Positions 15,996 to 25,685 are shown, numbered from the stretch's first letter. The stretch is DNA of 64,000 nt from Azotosporobacter soli (GCF_030542965.1 NZ_JAUAOA010000021.1:1-64000); one strand, 5' to 3'. Notes: generated from the letters alone by a model not told the origin. Translations and numbers: made by a program.

Positions 15996-17828
15996 GTGGA
16001 TAAGATGAGCAGACGGACATTCCTGAAAGTAGGCGCTGCGGCGGGAGCCGCTGTTGTTGCCGGCGCGTACTTTGCCTGGCCGGGCAGCAACATACCGGAA
16101 GCGGTACGGAGCGGTAGCGCATTATATGACGTATTGATCATCGGCAGCGGCGGCGCAGGTATGAGAGCGGCGCTGGAGGCCAGCAAGCAAAAAGGGATCA
16201 AGGTCGCCGTGATGACGAAGATGGCCCCGACCCGTTCGGCGACGACGATGGCGCAAGGCGGCATCAATGGTGCGGCGCGCAACACGGATACGAAGGATTC
16301 GCCGGAGATTCATGCTTTTGATACCGTCAAGGGCGCCGACTATCTTTGTGACCAGGATGCGGTGGCGTATTATACGGAAGAATCGGCAAAGATGCTGTTC
16401 GAACTTGATTATTCGGGCATTGCCTTCAATCGACAAGAAGATGGGCGTTTCCACCAGCGTAAGATGGGCGGCAGCAGTTATGCACGCGCCGCCTATTCAG
16501 CGGATATTTCGGGCCATGCAGTACTGCACACCATGTTTGAACAGTGTTTGAAAGAGAATATTGATTTTATTTCCGAGTGCCAGTTGCTTGAAATTGTCGC
16601 AATGAACGGCAAACTGAGCGGCGTCGTCGCGGTCGATATGCGCAGCGGCGAGATGCTCTCGGTTCCTGCTAAGACGGTCATCGTCGCGACTGGCGGTTAC
16701 GGACGGGCGTATTGGGTGCGCACCAGCAATCCTTACAGCTCGACCGGCGATGGCATTGCCGCTTGTTTAAACATCGGCATTCCGTTTAAGGATCCTGAAA
16801 TGGTGCAGTTCCACCCTACCGGTCTGGCCAGCAATGGCGTACTGCTATCGGAGTCAAGTCGCAGTGAAGGCGCTCATCTGCTTAACAGCAGTGGCGAGCG
16901 CTTCATGGCACGGTATGCACCGAAGGCGATGGAACTCGGGCCGCGTGACCTTGTGTGTCAGTCCGTTGAAAAAGAAATCTTAGCCGGCCGCGGAATCGGT
17001 GAAGGGTTGAAAGCAGCGGTCTATCTCGATTTCCGTCATATTCCGAAGGCGATCATTCAGGAACGTCTATTCCAAGTTCGGCAGCTGGCCTTGCAATTTG
17101 AAGGAGTGGATATTTTCGACGCACCGGCGCCGATTCGGGGAACCTGCCATTATTCGATGGGCGGCATCGATGTGGTCGATTATAAGACCTGTGCGACGAA
17201 GATCGCGGGCATTTATGCGGCCGGGGAATGTTCCTGCATTTCGGTGCATGGCGCGAACCGCTTAGGAGCAAACTCTTTGAGCGAGGTCTTGGTATTTGGC
17301 AAGACGGCGGGCGCGGCGGCTGCGGCTTATGCAAAAGGCGCCGGATACGAAGGCGACAAAGAAAAACTAAAAGCGGCTGTCGCAGCATGGAACCGCAAAT
17401 TTGATGAAACGACGAAGCGAAGCCAAGGAGCATCAGTTGCGATGATTCGCGATAAAATGGCAATGACGATGTGGAATAATGCCGGGATTTTCCGCAATGA
17501 AAAAGGCTTGCGTCAGGCGATGGGCGACATGCAAGAACTGCAGGCGATGTATAATACTTGTCAGGTTGGCGATTCCAGCCGTACCTGCAATACTGCATTT
17601 ATGAATTATATTGAGCTGGGTAATTTGCTGCGGCTTGGCAAAGGGATTATTTATGGCGGCTTAGCCCGCAAAGAAAGTCGCGGCAGTCATTCGCGCACCG
17701 ACTTTCCGCAGCGTGATGACAAAAACTTCTTGCAGCATACGCTGATCAGCAAAGAAGGCGATGGCTTTAAGACGGAATATCGTCCTGTGATGATTGGACA
17801 GTACAAACCGGTGGAAAGGAAGTATTAA
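15996..17828 (+). CDS. mfrA: Tat-exported fumarate reductase flavoprotein subunit (MfrA-like)
   Basis: A 610-residue FrdA/SdhA-family flavoprotein with an N-terminal twin-arginine signal (SRRTFLK at residues 5-11, then a hydrophobic stretch), so the active site faces outside the membrane. FAD-binding GSGGAGMRAALEA, the substrate region HPTGLASNGVLLSE and the arginine in SSRSEG are present. In membrane-bound FrdA/SdhA a His in RSHT binds FAD covalently. Here the equivalent reads RSAT (Ala82), so FAD is probably not covalently bound. The gene order flavoprotein, FeS subunit, cysteine-rich E subunit matches the Wolinella methylmenaquinol:fumarate reductase MfrABE. The start is the GTG at 15996, with AGGTG 8 nt upstream. 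Confidence 0.88.
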   Translation: MDKMSRRTFLKVGAAAGAAVVAGAYFAWPGSNIPEAVRSGSALYDVLIIGSGGAGMRAALEASKQKGIKVAVMTKMAPTRSATTMAQGGINGAARNTDTKDSPEIHAFDTVKGADYLCDQDAVAYYTEESAKMLFELDYSGIAFNRQEDGRFHQRKMGGSSYARAAYSADISGHAVLHTMFEQCLKENIDFISECQLLEIVAMNGKLSGVVAVDMRSGEMLSVPAKTVIVATGGYGRAYWVRTSNPYSSTGDGIAACLNIGIPFKDPEMVQFHPTGLASNGVLLSESSRSEGAHLLNSSGERFMARYAPKAMELGPRDLVCQSVEKEILAGRGIGEGLKAAVYLDFRHIPKAIIQERLFQVRQLALQFEGVDIFDAPAPIRGTCHYSMGGIDVVDYKTCATKIAGIYAAGECSCISVHGANRLGANSLSEVLVFGKTAGAAAAAYAKGAGYEGDKEKLKAAVAAWNRKFDETTKRSQGASVAMIRDKMAMTMWNNAGIFRNEKGLRQAMGDMQELQAMYNTCQVGDSSRTCNTAFMNYIELGNLLRLGKGIIYGGLARKESRGSHSRTDFPQRDDKNFLQHTLISKEGDGFKTEYRPVMIGQYKPVERKY

Positions 17829-17829
17829 A

Positions 17830-18774
17830 ATGGCTATTACATTAAAGATCCAACGGTTTTTGGGCGAGAAAAAATGGGAACAAGAATATCGGCTGGAAGT
17901 GGAAACGGGGATGACCGTCCTCGGAGCCTTAATAAAGATCAAAGAAACCATGGATCCTACACTGACGTTTACCGCATCGTGCCGCTCCAGCATCTGCGGC
18001 GCTTGTGCGGTGAAAGTCAATGATAATGCGGTACTGGCGTGTGAGACGTTGCTGGCTGATCTGTTGAAGCGTTATGCTTCTGACACGTTAACGATTGCTC
18101 CGTTAGGGAATTTTACGGTGCTGCGTGATTTGATGGTTGACTGGCAGCCTAAGTATGACCGGCTGAAAAAAATAAAACCGGCATTGCAGCCTAAAACGGA
18201 ATTCAGCGCCAGTGAAGGTTGTCGGCAGTCGAAAGATGAGTTTAAAAAATACAGCAAAAACTCGGAGTGCATTTTGTGCGGTTCCTGCGTGTCGGAATGC
18301 AACAAGAGCAATCTAAACAGCAAGGATTTTCTTGATCCGTTTATTTTCAGTAAGGCGGCTAAATTTGTAGCTGATTCACGTGATAAGGATGCTGTTGCGC
18401 ATTTGGAGCCGGCAGTAAAGGATGGTTTGTGGAAATGCCTGAATTGTCAGGAGTGCGCTGCGAAATGCCCGAAAGGGCTGAGCCCGGCAGAAGATATCGA
18501 GAAGATGAGGATTGCAACGTTTGAGAAGAAAATGTCCAGCAACGAGGGATCGGATCATGCGATGGCCTTTTATGATGACGTCAAAGAACTGGGGCGGTTG
18601 GATGAAGCGAAACTGGCTTTAAAGACCGAAGGTCTGAAATCGGCGTTGCGTGTGCCGGTGGCCTATCGTCTGATGCGCTCCGGCAAGCTTAACCCGCTTG
18701 AGCAGGCAAAGCCGATTGGCGATATTGAAAAAGTACGGGCTATCATGAAGGCGGCAAAGGAGAAGAAATTATGA
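17830..18774 (+). CDS. mfrB: Fumarate reductase iron-sulfur subunit (MfrB/SdhB-like)
   Basis: 314 residues. The N-terminal ferredoxin domain binds [2Fe-2S] through CRSSICGAC and a later Cys. The C-terminal dicluster domain has CILCGSCVSEC and CLNCQECAAKCPKG for [4Fe-4S] and [3Fe-4S] centres. It passes electrons from the E subunit to the flavoprotein. It has no signal peptide of its own, so it would be exported piggyback with MfrA (inference). AAGGAAG lies inside the end of mfrA, and its 3' end overlaps mfrE by 4 nt. Confidence 0.92.
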   Translation: MAITLKIQRFLGEKKWEQEYRLEVETGMTVLGALIKIKETMDPTLTFTASCRSSICGACAVKVNDNAVLACETLLADLLKRYASDTLTIAPLGNFTVLRDLMVDWQPKYDRLKKIKPALQPKTEFSASEGCRQSKDEFKKYSKNSECILCGSCVSECNKSNLNSKDFLDPFIFSKAAKFVADSRDKDAVAHLEPAVKDGLWKCLNCQECAAKCPKGLSPAEDIEKMRIATFEKKMSSNEGSDHAMAFYDDVKELGRLDEAKLALKTEGLKSALRVPVAYRLMRSGKLNPLEQAKPIGDIEKVRAIMKAAKEKKL

Positions 18775-19628
18775 GATATGCGTTATTTCCTGGCTGCGTC
18801 CTGCGCGGCGCCGCAAGCGAAGCCTTTCTTGCCACGGTAAAAGTAACGGAAGCGTTGGGTATCGACTTGGTAGAGATTCCCGAGTGGACCTGCTGCGGCG
18901 CTTCGCATATGCAGGATGTTGATGAACTGACCTCGCTGGCGATTAATGCGAGAAACTTGGCGATTGCGGAAAGCATGGGTTTGCCGGTCATGACCGTCTG
19001 CAATACTTGCACGCTGCAATTGCGGCGTGCCAAGGCTGCACTGGATAGTGATCCGGAATTAAAAGCCAAGGTCAATGAAATCCTTGCCGCTGGCGGTTAT
19101 GAATATAAAGGAACCAGTGAAGTAACTCACTTGCTCTGGGTTTTGGCTTCCAACCCCGGCTTGTTGGATGGCAAAGTGGCGCAGCCGCTCAATGGACTGA
19201 AAGTGGCCGGTTATTACGGGTGTCACTTGTTGCGTCCGCCAACCGTGATGAATTATGAAGACGCGCTGAATCCGCGCTCGCTGGAGAAAATAATTGGATT
19301 GTTAGGCGCGCAAGCAGTTGATTTTGATTACAAACTTAAATGCTGCGGTTTCCATGCGTTTTGGACGGCAGAAAAAGATGTCATGCAGGTGACGGGAAAA
19401 ACGGTTGATAATGCGGCTAAAGCCGGTGCAGATCTGCTGGTTACGCCTTGCCCGCTTTGTCAGATGCAGCTTGACATGTATCAGCCGGAAGGGCGGGAAG
19501 CCGCCAACAGCAAGGCGGAACTGCCCATTTTGCATTTGCCGCAGCTCATCGGCCTCGCGCTTGGCATGAAGAAAGAGGAGCTTGGCATACAGCGTCATAT
19601 ATCCGCAGTCGATAAAATTCGTTTCTAA
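18771..19628 (+). CDS. mfrE: Cysteine-rich CCG-domain subunit (MfrE/SdhE, HdrB-like)
   Basis: 285 residues with two CCG domains: the first has FPGC, WTCCG and CNTC; the second has GYYGC, KCCGF and CPLC. These motifs ligate a non-cubane or [4Fe-4S] cluster in HdrB and in E-type succinate:quinone reductases. The subunit lacks transmembrane helices and is thought to connect the enzyme to the quinol pool in place of a cytochrome b anchor. It overlaps mfrB by 4 nt and ends the operon at a terminator. Confidence 0.9.
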   Translation: MRYALFPGCVLRGAASEAFLATVKVTEALGIDLVEIPEWTCCGASHMQDVDELTSLAINARNLAIAESMGLPVMTVCNTCTLQLRRAKAALDSDPELKAKVNEILAAGGYEYKGTSEVTHLLWVLASNPGLLDGKVAQPLNGLKVAGYYGCHLLRPPTVMNYEDALNPRSLEKIIGLLGAQAVDFDYKLKCCGFHAFWTAEKDVMQVTGKTVDNAAKAGADLLVTPCPLCQMQLDMYQPEGREAANSKAELPILHLPQLIGLALGMKKEELGIQRHISAVDKIRF

Positions 19629-19640
19629 AGTGTGGAAAGA

Positions 19641-19677
19641 AAAACCGCCGCTTCCGAAAAAGGAACGGCGGTTTTTT
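19641..19677 (+). terminator. Terminator after mfrE
   Basis: AACCGCC...TTCC pairs with GGAA...GGCGGTT (one bulge), followed by six T. Confidence 0.85.
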
Positions 19678-19710
19678 AAATCAGATGGCGTCGCAACTGA
19701 AAAGGGTAAA

Positions 19711-19739
19711 TTGTATTTTCTGCGGGGAATAGGTATAAT
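19711..19739 (+). promoter_or_regulatory. Promoter of the tatA2-tatC-ubiD-ubiA operon
   Basis: TTGTAT (19711-19716), 17-nt spacer, TATAAT (19734-19739), 36 nt before tatA. Confidence 0.7.
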
Positions 19740-19774
19740 AATAGCAGCAGAGTAAAGAAAGGGGCTTATTTCAT

Positions 19775-19978
19775 ATGTTTAGCTTTAGTATGCCTGAATT
19801 GGTACTCGTTCTTGTTATAGCATTAGTTGTCTTTGGACCGGGAAAATTACCGGAAGTGGGTAAGGCGATCGGCAAGAGCCTCCAGGAATTTCGCAAGGCT
19901 ACCACAGTAGAACCGGAAGCGGAACAAAAGGTGGAGGCTAAGAAAACGGAAGAAGTAAAGACCGAGGAGAAAAAGTGA
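19775..19978 (+). CDS. tatA: Twin-arginine translocase subunit TatA (copy 2)
   Basis: 67 residues: MFSFSMPEL, one membrane helix, the FGPGKLPEVGKAIGK motif, an amphipathic helix and a Lys/Glu-rich tail. It is a close paralogue of the copy at 15769. It is followed after 9 nt by tatC, with no tatB between, so this is a minimal TatA-TatC system as in many Firmicutes. Confidence 0.95.
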   Translation: MFSFSMPELVLVLVIALVVFGPGKLPEVGKAIGKSLQEFRKATTVEPEAEQKVEAKKTEEVKTEEKK

Positions 19979-19987
19979 GGGTGACCA

Positions 19988-20761
19988 ATGTCTGATTTGA
20001 TCCATCAGGAAGCGGAAGAAGAAACGAAACGACCGGAGGCTGAAGCTGAAGCGGAGCAGGAAGCTGGGGCAGGCGATATGTCGCTGGTTGGCCATCTGGA
20101 AGAGTTTCGCCGTCGTTTGTTGATTTGTTTGGCCGCTATTGCGGTAGGCAGTACCGGCTGTTATTTTTATGCCGCGCAGCTGGTGCATATCATCACGGCT
20201 CCGGCGGGAAAATTATATTATATGAGTCCGGGTGAAGCCTTTTTCACTTATCTGAAGGTTTCTTTTTTTGCCGGGTTTTTACTGGCGCTGCCGATTGTTC
20301 TCTACCAAATGTGGGCGTTTATTGTACCTGCGCTCAGCAAGAAGGAGCGGGGAACCGGTTTGTTTTTGGTTCCGGCCTCGGTTTTATTGTTTTTTATCGG
20401 TTTGGCCTTTGGCTACCTGCTGGCATTGCCGGCGGGCATCAAATTTTTCATGGGCTTTGCAACGGAAGACTTGCAGCCGTTGCTGTCGCTCGGCGAATAT
20501 TTATCGTTTGTCATTTCCTTTTTGCTGCCGTTCGGCATCGTGTTTGAACTGCCGCTATTCATATTAGTCTTGGCCAAGGTGGGCTTTGTCGGATCAGCTT
20601 TTTTGAAGAGCAAACGCAAGCATGTTCTGGTCTTGTCTTTTGTGATTGGCGCGGTATTGTCGCCTACGCCGGATGTTTTTTCGCAGACGATGGTGGCGGT
20701 GCCGATGATTGTCTTATATGAAATCAGTTATTGGATCGTACGTTTTATTATGAAGAAGTAA
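19988..20761 (+). CDS. tatC: Twin-arginine translocase subunit TatC
   Basis: 257 residues with six predicted membrane helices. It has the N-terminal HLEEFRRRL motif (residues about 35-43), which recognises the twin-arginine signal, and a long acidic N-terminal tail. TatC docks substrates before TatA assembles. The one visible Tat substrate in the neighbourhood is the fumarate reductase flavoprotein, just upstream. Confidence 0.96.
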   Translation: MSDLIHQEAEEETKRPEAEAEAEQEAGAGDMSLVGHLEEFRRRLLICLAAIAVGSTGCYFYAAQLVHIITAPAGKLYYMSPGEAFFTYLKVSFFAGFLLALPIVLYQMWAFIVPALSKKERGTGLFLVPASVLLFFIGLAFGYLLALPAGIKFFMGFATEDLQPLLSLGEYLSFVISFLLPFGIVFELPLFILVLAKVGFVGSAFLKSKRKHVLVLSFVIGAVLSPTPDVFSQTMVAVPMIVLYEISYWIVRFIMKK

Positions 20762-20783
20762 AGGGTTGAGAGGAGTTTCGTTC

Positions 20784-22244
20784 GTGGCATTTAATGATTT
20801 GCGAGAATTTATTCAGGCGCTGGAAAGTCGCGGCCTGTTGAAGCGTATTACCCAACGGGTTAGTTGTGAGCTGGAAATCACCGAGATAACGGATCGGGTT
20901 TCCAAAATGACCGGCGACAAAAATGTTGCCTTGTTATTCGAAAATGTTGAAGGCCATACGACGCCGGTGCTGATGAATGCGTTCGGCAGTATGGAGCGCA
21001 TGGCGATGGCGCTCGGCGTTGAAAAACTCGACGATGTGGCGGAAGAAATTCGCTCACTGCTCAAGATTCCGTATATTTCGATTCAAAATAAATTAGACTT
21101 GATTAAGTTGGTGCCGCAGGCGAAACGGGCGATTCATTTTCCCAAATACGTCAGAAATGCACCGTGTCAGGAAGTGGTGATCAAAGATCAGCCGTCGCTT
21201 GACGCTTTTCCGATTCTCAAATGCTGGCCGGGCGATGCCGGCAAGTTCATTACGCTGCCGCTCGTATTCACTAAAAATCCGTTAAACGGCAAGCGGAATG
21301 TCGGCATGTATCGGCTGCAGGTATTTGACGGCCAGACGACCGGCATGCATTGGCATATTCATAAGAACGGCGCGGAAAATTTCCGGGCGCATCGAGAACT
21401 CGGCAGGGATCGCATCGAAGTAGCGGTTGCAATTGGCGGCGACCCGGCGGTGACCTATGCGGCGACTGCGCCGCTGCCGAAAGATATCGATGAAATGATT
21501 TTTGCCGGTTTCCTGCGCAAAAAAGCAGTGGAACTGGTAAAATGCCAGACCGTTGATGTCGAGGTCCCTGCGCAGTCGGAAATCGTTCTCGAAGGCTATG
21601 TGCTGATGGACGAACTGCGGCGTGAAGGTCCGTTTGGCGATCATACCGGCTATTACTCGCTGGCCGACGACTATCCTGTTTTTCATATTACCTGCATTAC
21701 GCATCGCAAGAATCCGATTTATCCGGCGACCGTGGTTGGCAAACCGCCGATGGAAGATTGCTATATGGCCAAGGCGACGGAACGGATTTTCCTGCCTCTT
21801 TTGCAAATGAGCATTCCGGAAATCATCGATATGAATTTGCCGCTCGAAGGCGTGTTCCATAACTGCGCGGTCGTATCGATCAAAAAGTCGTATCCGCAGC
21901 AGGCGAAAAAAGTCATGCACTCGATTTGGGGCATGGGGCAGATGATGTTTACCAAGATGATTATCGTCGTGGATGAACATGTCAATGTGCAGGATATGAA
22001 TGAAGTATGGTGGCGGGTCTATAATAATATCGACGCGCGGCGGGATGTGGTCATGGTTGACGGACCGCTTGACGTCTTGGATCACTCGTCGCCGATGCCG
22101 AATTGGGGAACCAAAGTGGGCATCGATGCCACGAAAGCATGGCCGCAGGAAGGTTATAGCCGAGAGTGGCCGGATGAAATCACCATGTCGGATGATGTGA
22201 AAGCAATCGTCGACAAGAAATGGAAGGAACTAGGTCTTGAGTAA
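20784..22244 (+). CDS. ubiD: UbiD-family prenylated-FMN decarboxylase
   Basis: 486 residues from the GTG at 20784 (AGAGGAG 8 nt upstream). It has the family motif REGPFGDHTGYYS near residue 280 with the catalytic Glu-Arg-Glu region, and length fits the 3-octaprenyl-4-hydroxybenzoate decarboxylase type. Such enzymes need prenylated FMN from UbiX, which is not in the window. It overlaps a UbiA prenyltransferase gene by 8 nt. Near a quinol-linked reductase and a polyprenyl synthase, a role in menaquinone synthesis (futalosine branch, MqnL-like) is the best inference. Confidence 0.9.
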   Translation: MAFNDLREFIQALESRGLLKRITQRVSCELEITEITDRVSKMTGDKNVALLFENVEGHTTPVLMNAFGSMERMAMALGVEKLDDVAEEIRSLLKIPYISIQNKLDLIKLVPQAKRAIHFPKYVRNAPCQEVVIKDQPSLDAFPILKCWPGDAGKFITLPLVFTKNPLNGKRNVGMYRLQVFDGQTTGMHWHIHKNGAENFRAHRELGRDRIEVAVAIGGDPAVTYAATAPLPKDIDEMIFAGFLRKKAVELVKCQTVDVEVPAQSEIVLEGYVLMDELRREGPFGDHTGYYSLADDYPVFHITCITHRKNPIYPATVVGKPPMEDCYMAKATERIFLPLLQMSIPEIIDMNLPLEGVFHNCAVVSIKKSYPQQAKKVMHSIWGMGQMMFTKMIIVVDEHVNVQDMNEVWWRVYNNIDARRDVVMVDGPLDVLDHSSPMPNWGTKVGIDATKAWPQEGYSREWPDEITMSDDVKAIVDKKWKELGLE

Positions 22245-23085
22245 ACTGAAAGCGCACTTGGATAATATCGTTTTTTCGCATTCTGTTTTTGCTTTGCCTT
22301 TCGCTTATATGGGAGCTATTTTGGCGGCCGGTGGGATGCCCACCGGCCATGACCTGTTTTGGATTACCATGGCCATGGTTGGCGCGCGTAGTGCAGCCAT
22401 GGCCCTTAATAATTTCATTGATCTCAAATATGACAAATTGCATCCGCGCTTCACGCAGCGCCCGATGGTTACCGGGGAAGTCAAGCCTAAAGAGGCGGTG
22501 TTGTTCATCGCTTTTAGCCTAGCTCTTTTTATTTGGGCGGCCGCGAATCTGCAGCCGCTTTGCCTCAAATTGGCGCCGTTGGCACTGGTGCCGCTTTCGA
22601 TTTATCCTTATATGAAGCGTTTTTCCTGGACATGCCACTTGGTATTGGGCGTGGCTCTTGGCGTAGCGCCAATCGGAGCCTGGGTTGCGATACAGGGCGT
22701 GATCGGCTGGCCGATTCTTTGTCTTGCTTTGGCGGTCTGTGTTTGGATCGCCGGTTTTGACGTTATTTATGGCTGCCAGGATGTCGAGTTTGACCGCAAG
22801 CATGGTTTGCATTCGATGCCGGTTCGATTTGGCGTGGCAGGTGCGCTCCGCTTATCGAGGCTGATGCACTTGGTGAGTGTGGGACTTTTCTTTTGGGTTG
22901 GACAACTGTTTGCTTTGCCGGCGCTCTATTATCTTGGCGTTTCGCTGGCCGGCATCGTACTCGTCTACCAACACAGCATTGTGTCCGCAGACGATTTGAG
23001 CCGTGTCAGGCAGGACTATTTCATGCGCAATGGTATCGTGGGAATTGCCTTGCTGGTGTTTACAGTGCTGAGCATTGTGTTATAA
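22237..23085 (+). CDS. ubiA: UbiA-family aromatic prenyltransferase (menaquinone type)
   Basis: 282 residues with eight or so membrane helices and both aspartate motifs, NNFIDLKYD (residues about 58-66) and DVEFD in the second half. It attaches a polyprenyl chain to an aromatic acid. It starts at a TTG (22237) inside ubiD with GAAGGAA upstream, so it is translationally coupled. The UbiA-UbiD pair suggests prenylation then decarboxylation, as proposed for MqnP and MqnL of the futalosine pathway (inference). Confidence 0.9.
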   Translation: MSKLKAHLDNIVFSHSVFALPFAYMGAILAAGGMPTGHDLFWITMAMVGARSAAMALNNFIDLKYDKLHPRFTQRPMVTGEVKPKEAVLFIAFSLALFIWAAANLQPLCLKLAPLALVPLSIYPYMKRFSWTCHLVLGVALGVAPIGAWVAIQGVIGWPILCLALAVCVWIAGFDVIYGCQDVEFDRKHGLHSMPVRFGVAGALRLSRLMHLVSVGLFFWVGQLFALPALYYLGVSLAGIVLVYQHSIVSADDLSRVRQDYFMRNGIVGIALLVFTVLSIVL

Positions 23086-23086
23086 T
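23059..23086 (+). promoter_or_regulatory. Likely promoter of folD and the C1 operon
   Basis: TTTACA (23059-23064), 16-nt spacer, TATAAT (23081-23086), inside the last codons of ubiA and about 49 nt before folD. Confidence 0.6.
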
Positions 23087-23134
23087 GGTTGATAAATGTT
23101 TTCGACATAATATGCCTAGGGGGAATGAATATCC

Positions 23135-23998
23135 ATGACGGCAAGACTGTTAGAAGGTAAAGTGTTTGCAGCGCAATTGAAAGAGCAGGCAAAAGCCGAT
23201 GCTTTGCAATTGAAGGCTAAGACCGGAGTGACGCCGGGCTTGGCGGTGATTATTGTCGGCGATAATCCGGCATCGCAGGTGTATGTGGCTAATAAGCACA
23301 AGGCCTGTGAAGAGTTAGGGATTTACTCCGAGGTGATCCGCATGTCGGAGCATACCAGCAAGTCACAGTTATTGGCGCAGATTGAACAGCTTAACCTGCG
23401 CAAGGATATTCACGGCATATTGCTGCAGCTACCGTTGCCGGATGCTTTAAAGGCTGACGAAGCGGAATTTCTTTATGCGATTTCGCCGGACAAGGATGTG
23501 GATGGATTCCATCCGGTCAATGTCGGACGCCTCAGCATCGGCCAGGAATATTTGGTGCCGTGTACGCCGTATGGCTGCATCCGAATGTTGGAGCTGGCCG
23601 GAATTCCGCTGGAAGGAAGCCGGGCGGTCATTGTCGGTCGCAGCAATATTGTCGGCAAGCCAATGGCGCAGCTGTTGCTTGCGCGTAATGCCACCGTTAC
23701 GATCTGCCACTCGCGGACCAAGAATTTGTCCGAAGTGACGAAAGAGGCCGATATCTTGATTGTGGCGATCGGCAAAGCCAAGTTTCTTACTGCCGACATG
23801 GTCAAACCCGGTGCAGTCGTGATTGATGTCGGCATTAACCGGCTGCCTGACCGTAAACTCGTTGGCGACGTTGACTTTGAAACGGTCAAGGAAGTCGCCG
23901 GAGCGATTACTCCGGTGCCCGGCGGCGTCGGATTGTTGACGATTGCTGTCTTGCTGCAAAATGCGGTGACGGCGGCGCGTGCCTTGCAGAAGCGATAA
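23135..23998 (+). CDS. folD: Bifunctional methylenetetrahydrofolate dehydrogenase/cyclohydrolase
   Basis: 287 residues with the FolD signatures: the conserved substrate-site Lys in [31 protein letters not shown] and, near the end, [12 protein letters not shown]. It interconverts 5,10-methylene-, methenyl- and 10-formyl-tetrahydrofolate. It heads the run folD-fhs-metF-nfnAB, which is the folate part of the methyl branch of the Wood-Ljungdahl pathway plus electron supply. Confidence 0.96.
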   Translation: MTARLLEGKVFAAQLKEQAKADALQLKAKTGVTPGLAVIIVGDNPASQVYVANKHKACEELGIYSEVIRMSEHTSKSQLLAQIEQLNLRKDIHGILLQLPLPDALKADEAEFLYAISPDKDVDGFHPVNVGRLSIGQEYLVPCTPYGCIRMLELAGIPLEGSRAVIVGRSNIVGKPMAQLLLARNATVTICHSRTKNLSEVTKEADILIVAIGKAKFLTADMVKPGAVVIDVGINRLPDRKLVGDVDFETVKEVAGAITPVPGGVGLLTIAVLLQNAVTAARALQKR

Positions 23999-24017
23999 AT
24001 TTCGAGGGGGTCAGAAC

Positions 24018-25685
24018 GTGAAAAGTGATGTGGAAATTGCCCAAGCGGCGCAAATGAAACCGGTCGTCCAAGTGGCGGCTGAAATGGGACTCACGGAAGA
24101 TGATCTGGAACTGTACGGAAAATATAAGGCAAAGGTTGCTCTGCCGGCTTGGGAACGTCTGAAGACGCAACCGGACGGCAAACTGGTTTTAGTCACGGCG
24201 ATCAACCCGACGCCGGCCGGCGAAGGCAAGACAACGACGACGGTAGGCCTTGGCGATGCGCTGCGCAAAATGGGCAAAAAGGTGGCAATCGCATTGCGTG
24301 AGCCGTCGCTCGGCCCCTGTTTTGGACTGAAAGGCGGCGCAGCTGGCGGCGGTTATGCGCAGGTCGTGCCGATGGAAGACATCAACCTGCATTTTACCGG
24401 TGATTTTCATGCGATCACTTCGGCGCATAACTTGCTTGCAGCGATGCTTGACAATCACATCCATCAGGGCAATGACCTAGGCATCGATCCGCGTCGCATC
24501 ACCTGGCGACGGGTCATGGATCTTAACGAACGGGCGCTAAGGAACATCGTCTGCGGTTTGGGCGGCAAGATCAACGGCGTACCGCGGGAAAGCGGCTTTG
24601 ATATCACGGTCGCCTCGGAAATGATGGCGATTCTTTGTCTGGCAGGCGATCTCGAAGATATGAAGGAACGCATCGGCCGGATCATCGTGGCCTATACTTA
24701 TGACAATCGTCCGGTGACGGCCAACGATCTTAAGGCGACCGGCGCATTGACGCTCTTGTTCAAGGATGCGATCAAACCGAATCTGGTACAGACGCTTGAA
24801 AACACGCCGGCTTTCGTGCATGGCGGTCCGTTTGCGAATATCGCGCATGGTTGCAACAGCGTGATGGCGACAAAATTTGCTTTGAAGATGGCGGATGTCT
24901 GTGTGACGGAAGCCGGCTTCGGCGCGGATCTGGGCGCGGAAAAATTTCTTAATATCAAGTGCCGTTTTGCTGGCCTGCGTCCGGCGGCGGTAGTTATCGT
25001 AGCCACCGTCCGTGCGCTCAAGATGCACGGCGGCGTGCCAAAGACCGAATTGGTCGGTGAAAACATGACGGCGCTCGGCGCTGGTTTGGCGAATCTTGAG
25101 AAACACATCGAGAACATTCAAAAATTCGGCTTGCCTGCGGTCGTTGCCATCAACGCATTCCCGACCGATACGGCGGCGGAACTGGAATTTGTCAGAGAAC
25201 GCTGCAATACGCTCGGCGCGGAAGTCGCTCTGTCCGAAGTGTGGGCCAAGGGCGGCGAAGGCGGCCGTGAATTGGCGGAAAAAGTCTTGGCTGCCTGTGA
25301 GAAGAAAAATACCTTCCAACAATTATATGATGTGAAAGCTCCGATCAAGGAGAAGATTGCGGTGATTGCCAAGCAGGTCTACGGTGCGGCGGATGTTGCG
25401 TATACGCCGGCGGTGGAAAAGACGATTGCGGAACTGACCGCGCTCGGCTTTGACAAGACGCCGATCTGTATGGCCAAAACGCAGTACTCTCTGAGTGATG
25501 ATGCAAGCAAGCTCGGGCGTCCGGATGGCTTTACGGTAACGGTCAAGGAGCTTCGCGTTGCGGCTGGAGCCGGTTTTTTGGTGGCATTGACCGGTGAGAT
25601 CATGACGATGCCCGGTTTGCCCAAACGACCGGCAGCGGAAAAGATGGATATTGACAACAGCGGAAAAATTATCGGTTTGTTTTAA
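24018..25685 (+). CDS. fhs: Formate-tetrahydrofolate ligase
   Basis: 555 residues from the GTG at 24018 (GAGGGGG 7 nt upstream; the earlier in-frame GTG lies inside folD). It has the ATP site [18 protein letters not shown] near residue 60 and the family motif [22 protein letters not shown]. It makes 10-formyl-THF from formate, ATP and THF. It is 19 nt after folD. Confidence 0.97.
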   Translation: MKSDVEIAQAAQMKPVVQVAAEMGLTEDDLELYGKYKAKVALPAWERLKTQPDGKLVLVTAINPTPAGEGKTTTTVGLGDALRKMGKKVAIALREPSLGPCFGLKGGAAGGGYAQVVPMEDINLHFTGDFHAITSAHNLLAAMLDNHIHQGNDLGIDPRRITWRRVMDLNERALRNIVCGLGGKINGVPRESGFDITVASEMMAILCLAGDLEDMKERIGRIIVAYTYDNRPVTANDLKATGALTLLFKDAIKPNLVQTLENTPAFVHGGPFANIAHGCNSVMATKFALKMADVCVTEAGFGADLGAEKFLNIKCRFAGLRPAAVVIVATVRALKMHGGVPKTELVGENMTALGAGLANLEKHIENIQKFGLPAVVAINAFPTDTAAELEFVRERCNTLGAEVALSEVWAKGGEGGRELAEKVLAACEKKNTFQQLYDVKAPIKEKIAVIAKQVYGAADVAYTPAVEKTIAELTALGFDKTPICMAKTQYSLSDDASKLGRPDGFTVTVKELRVAAGAGFLVALTGEIMTMPGLPKRPAAEKMDIDNSGKIIGLF

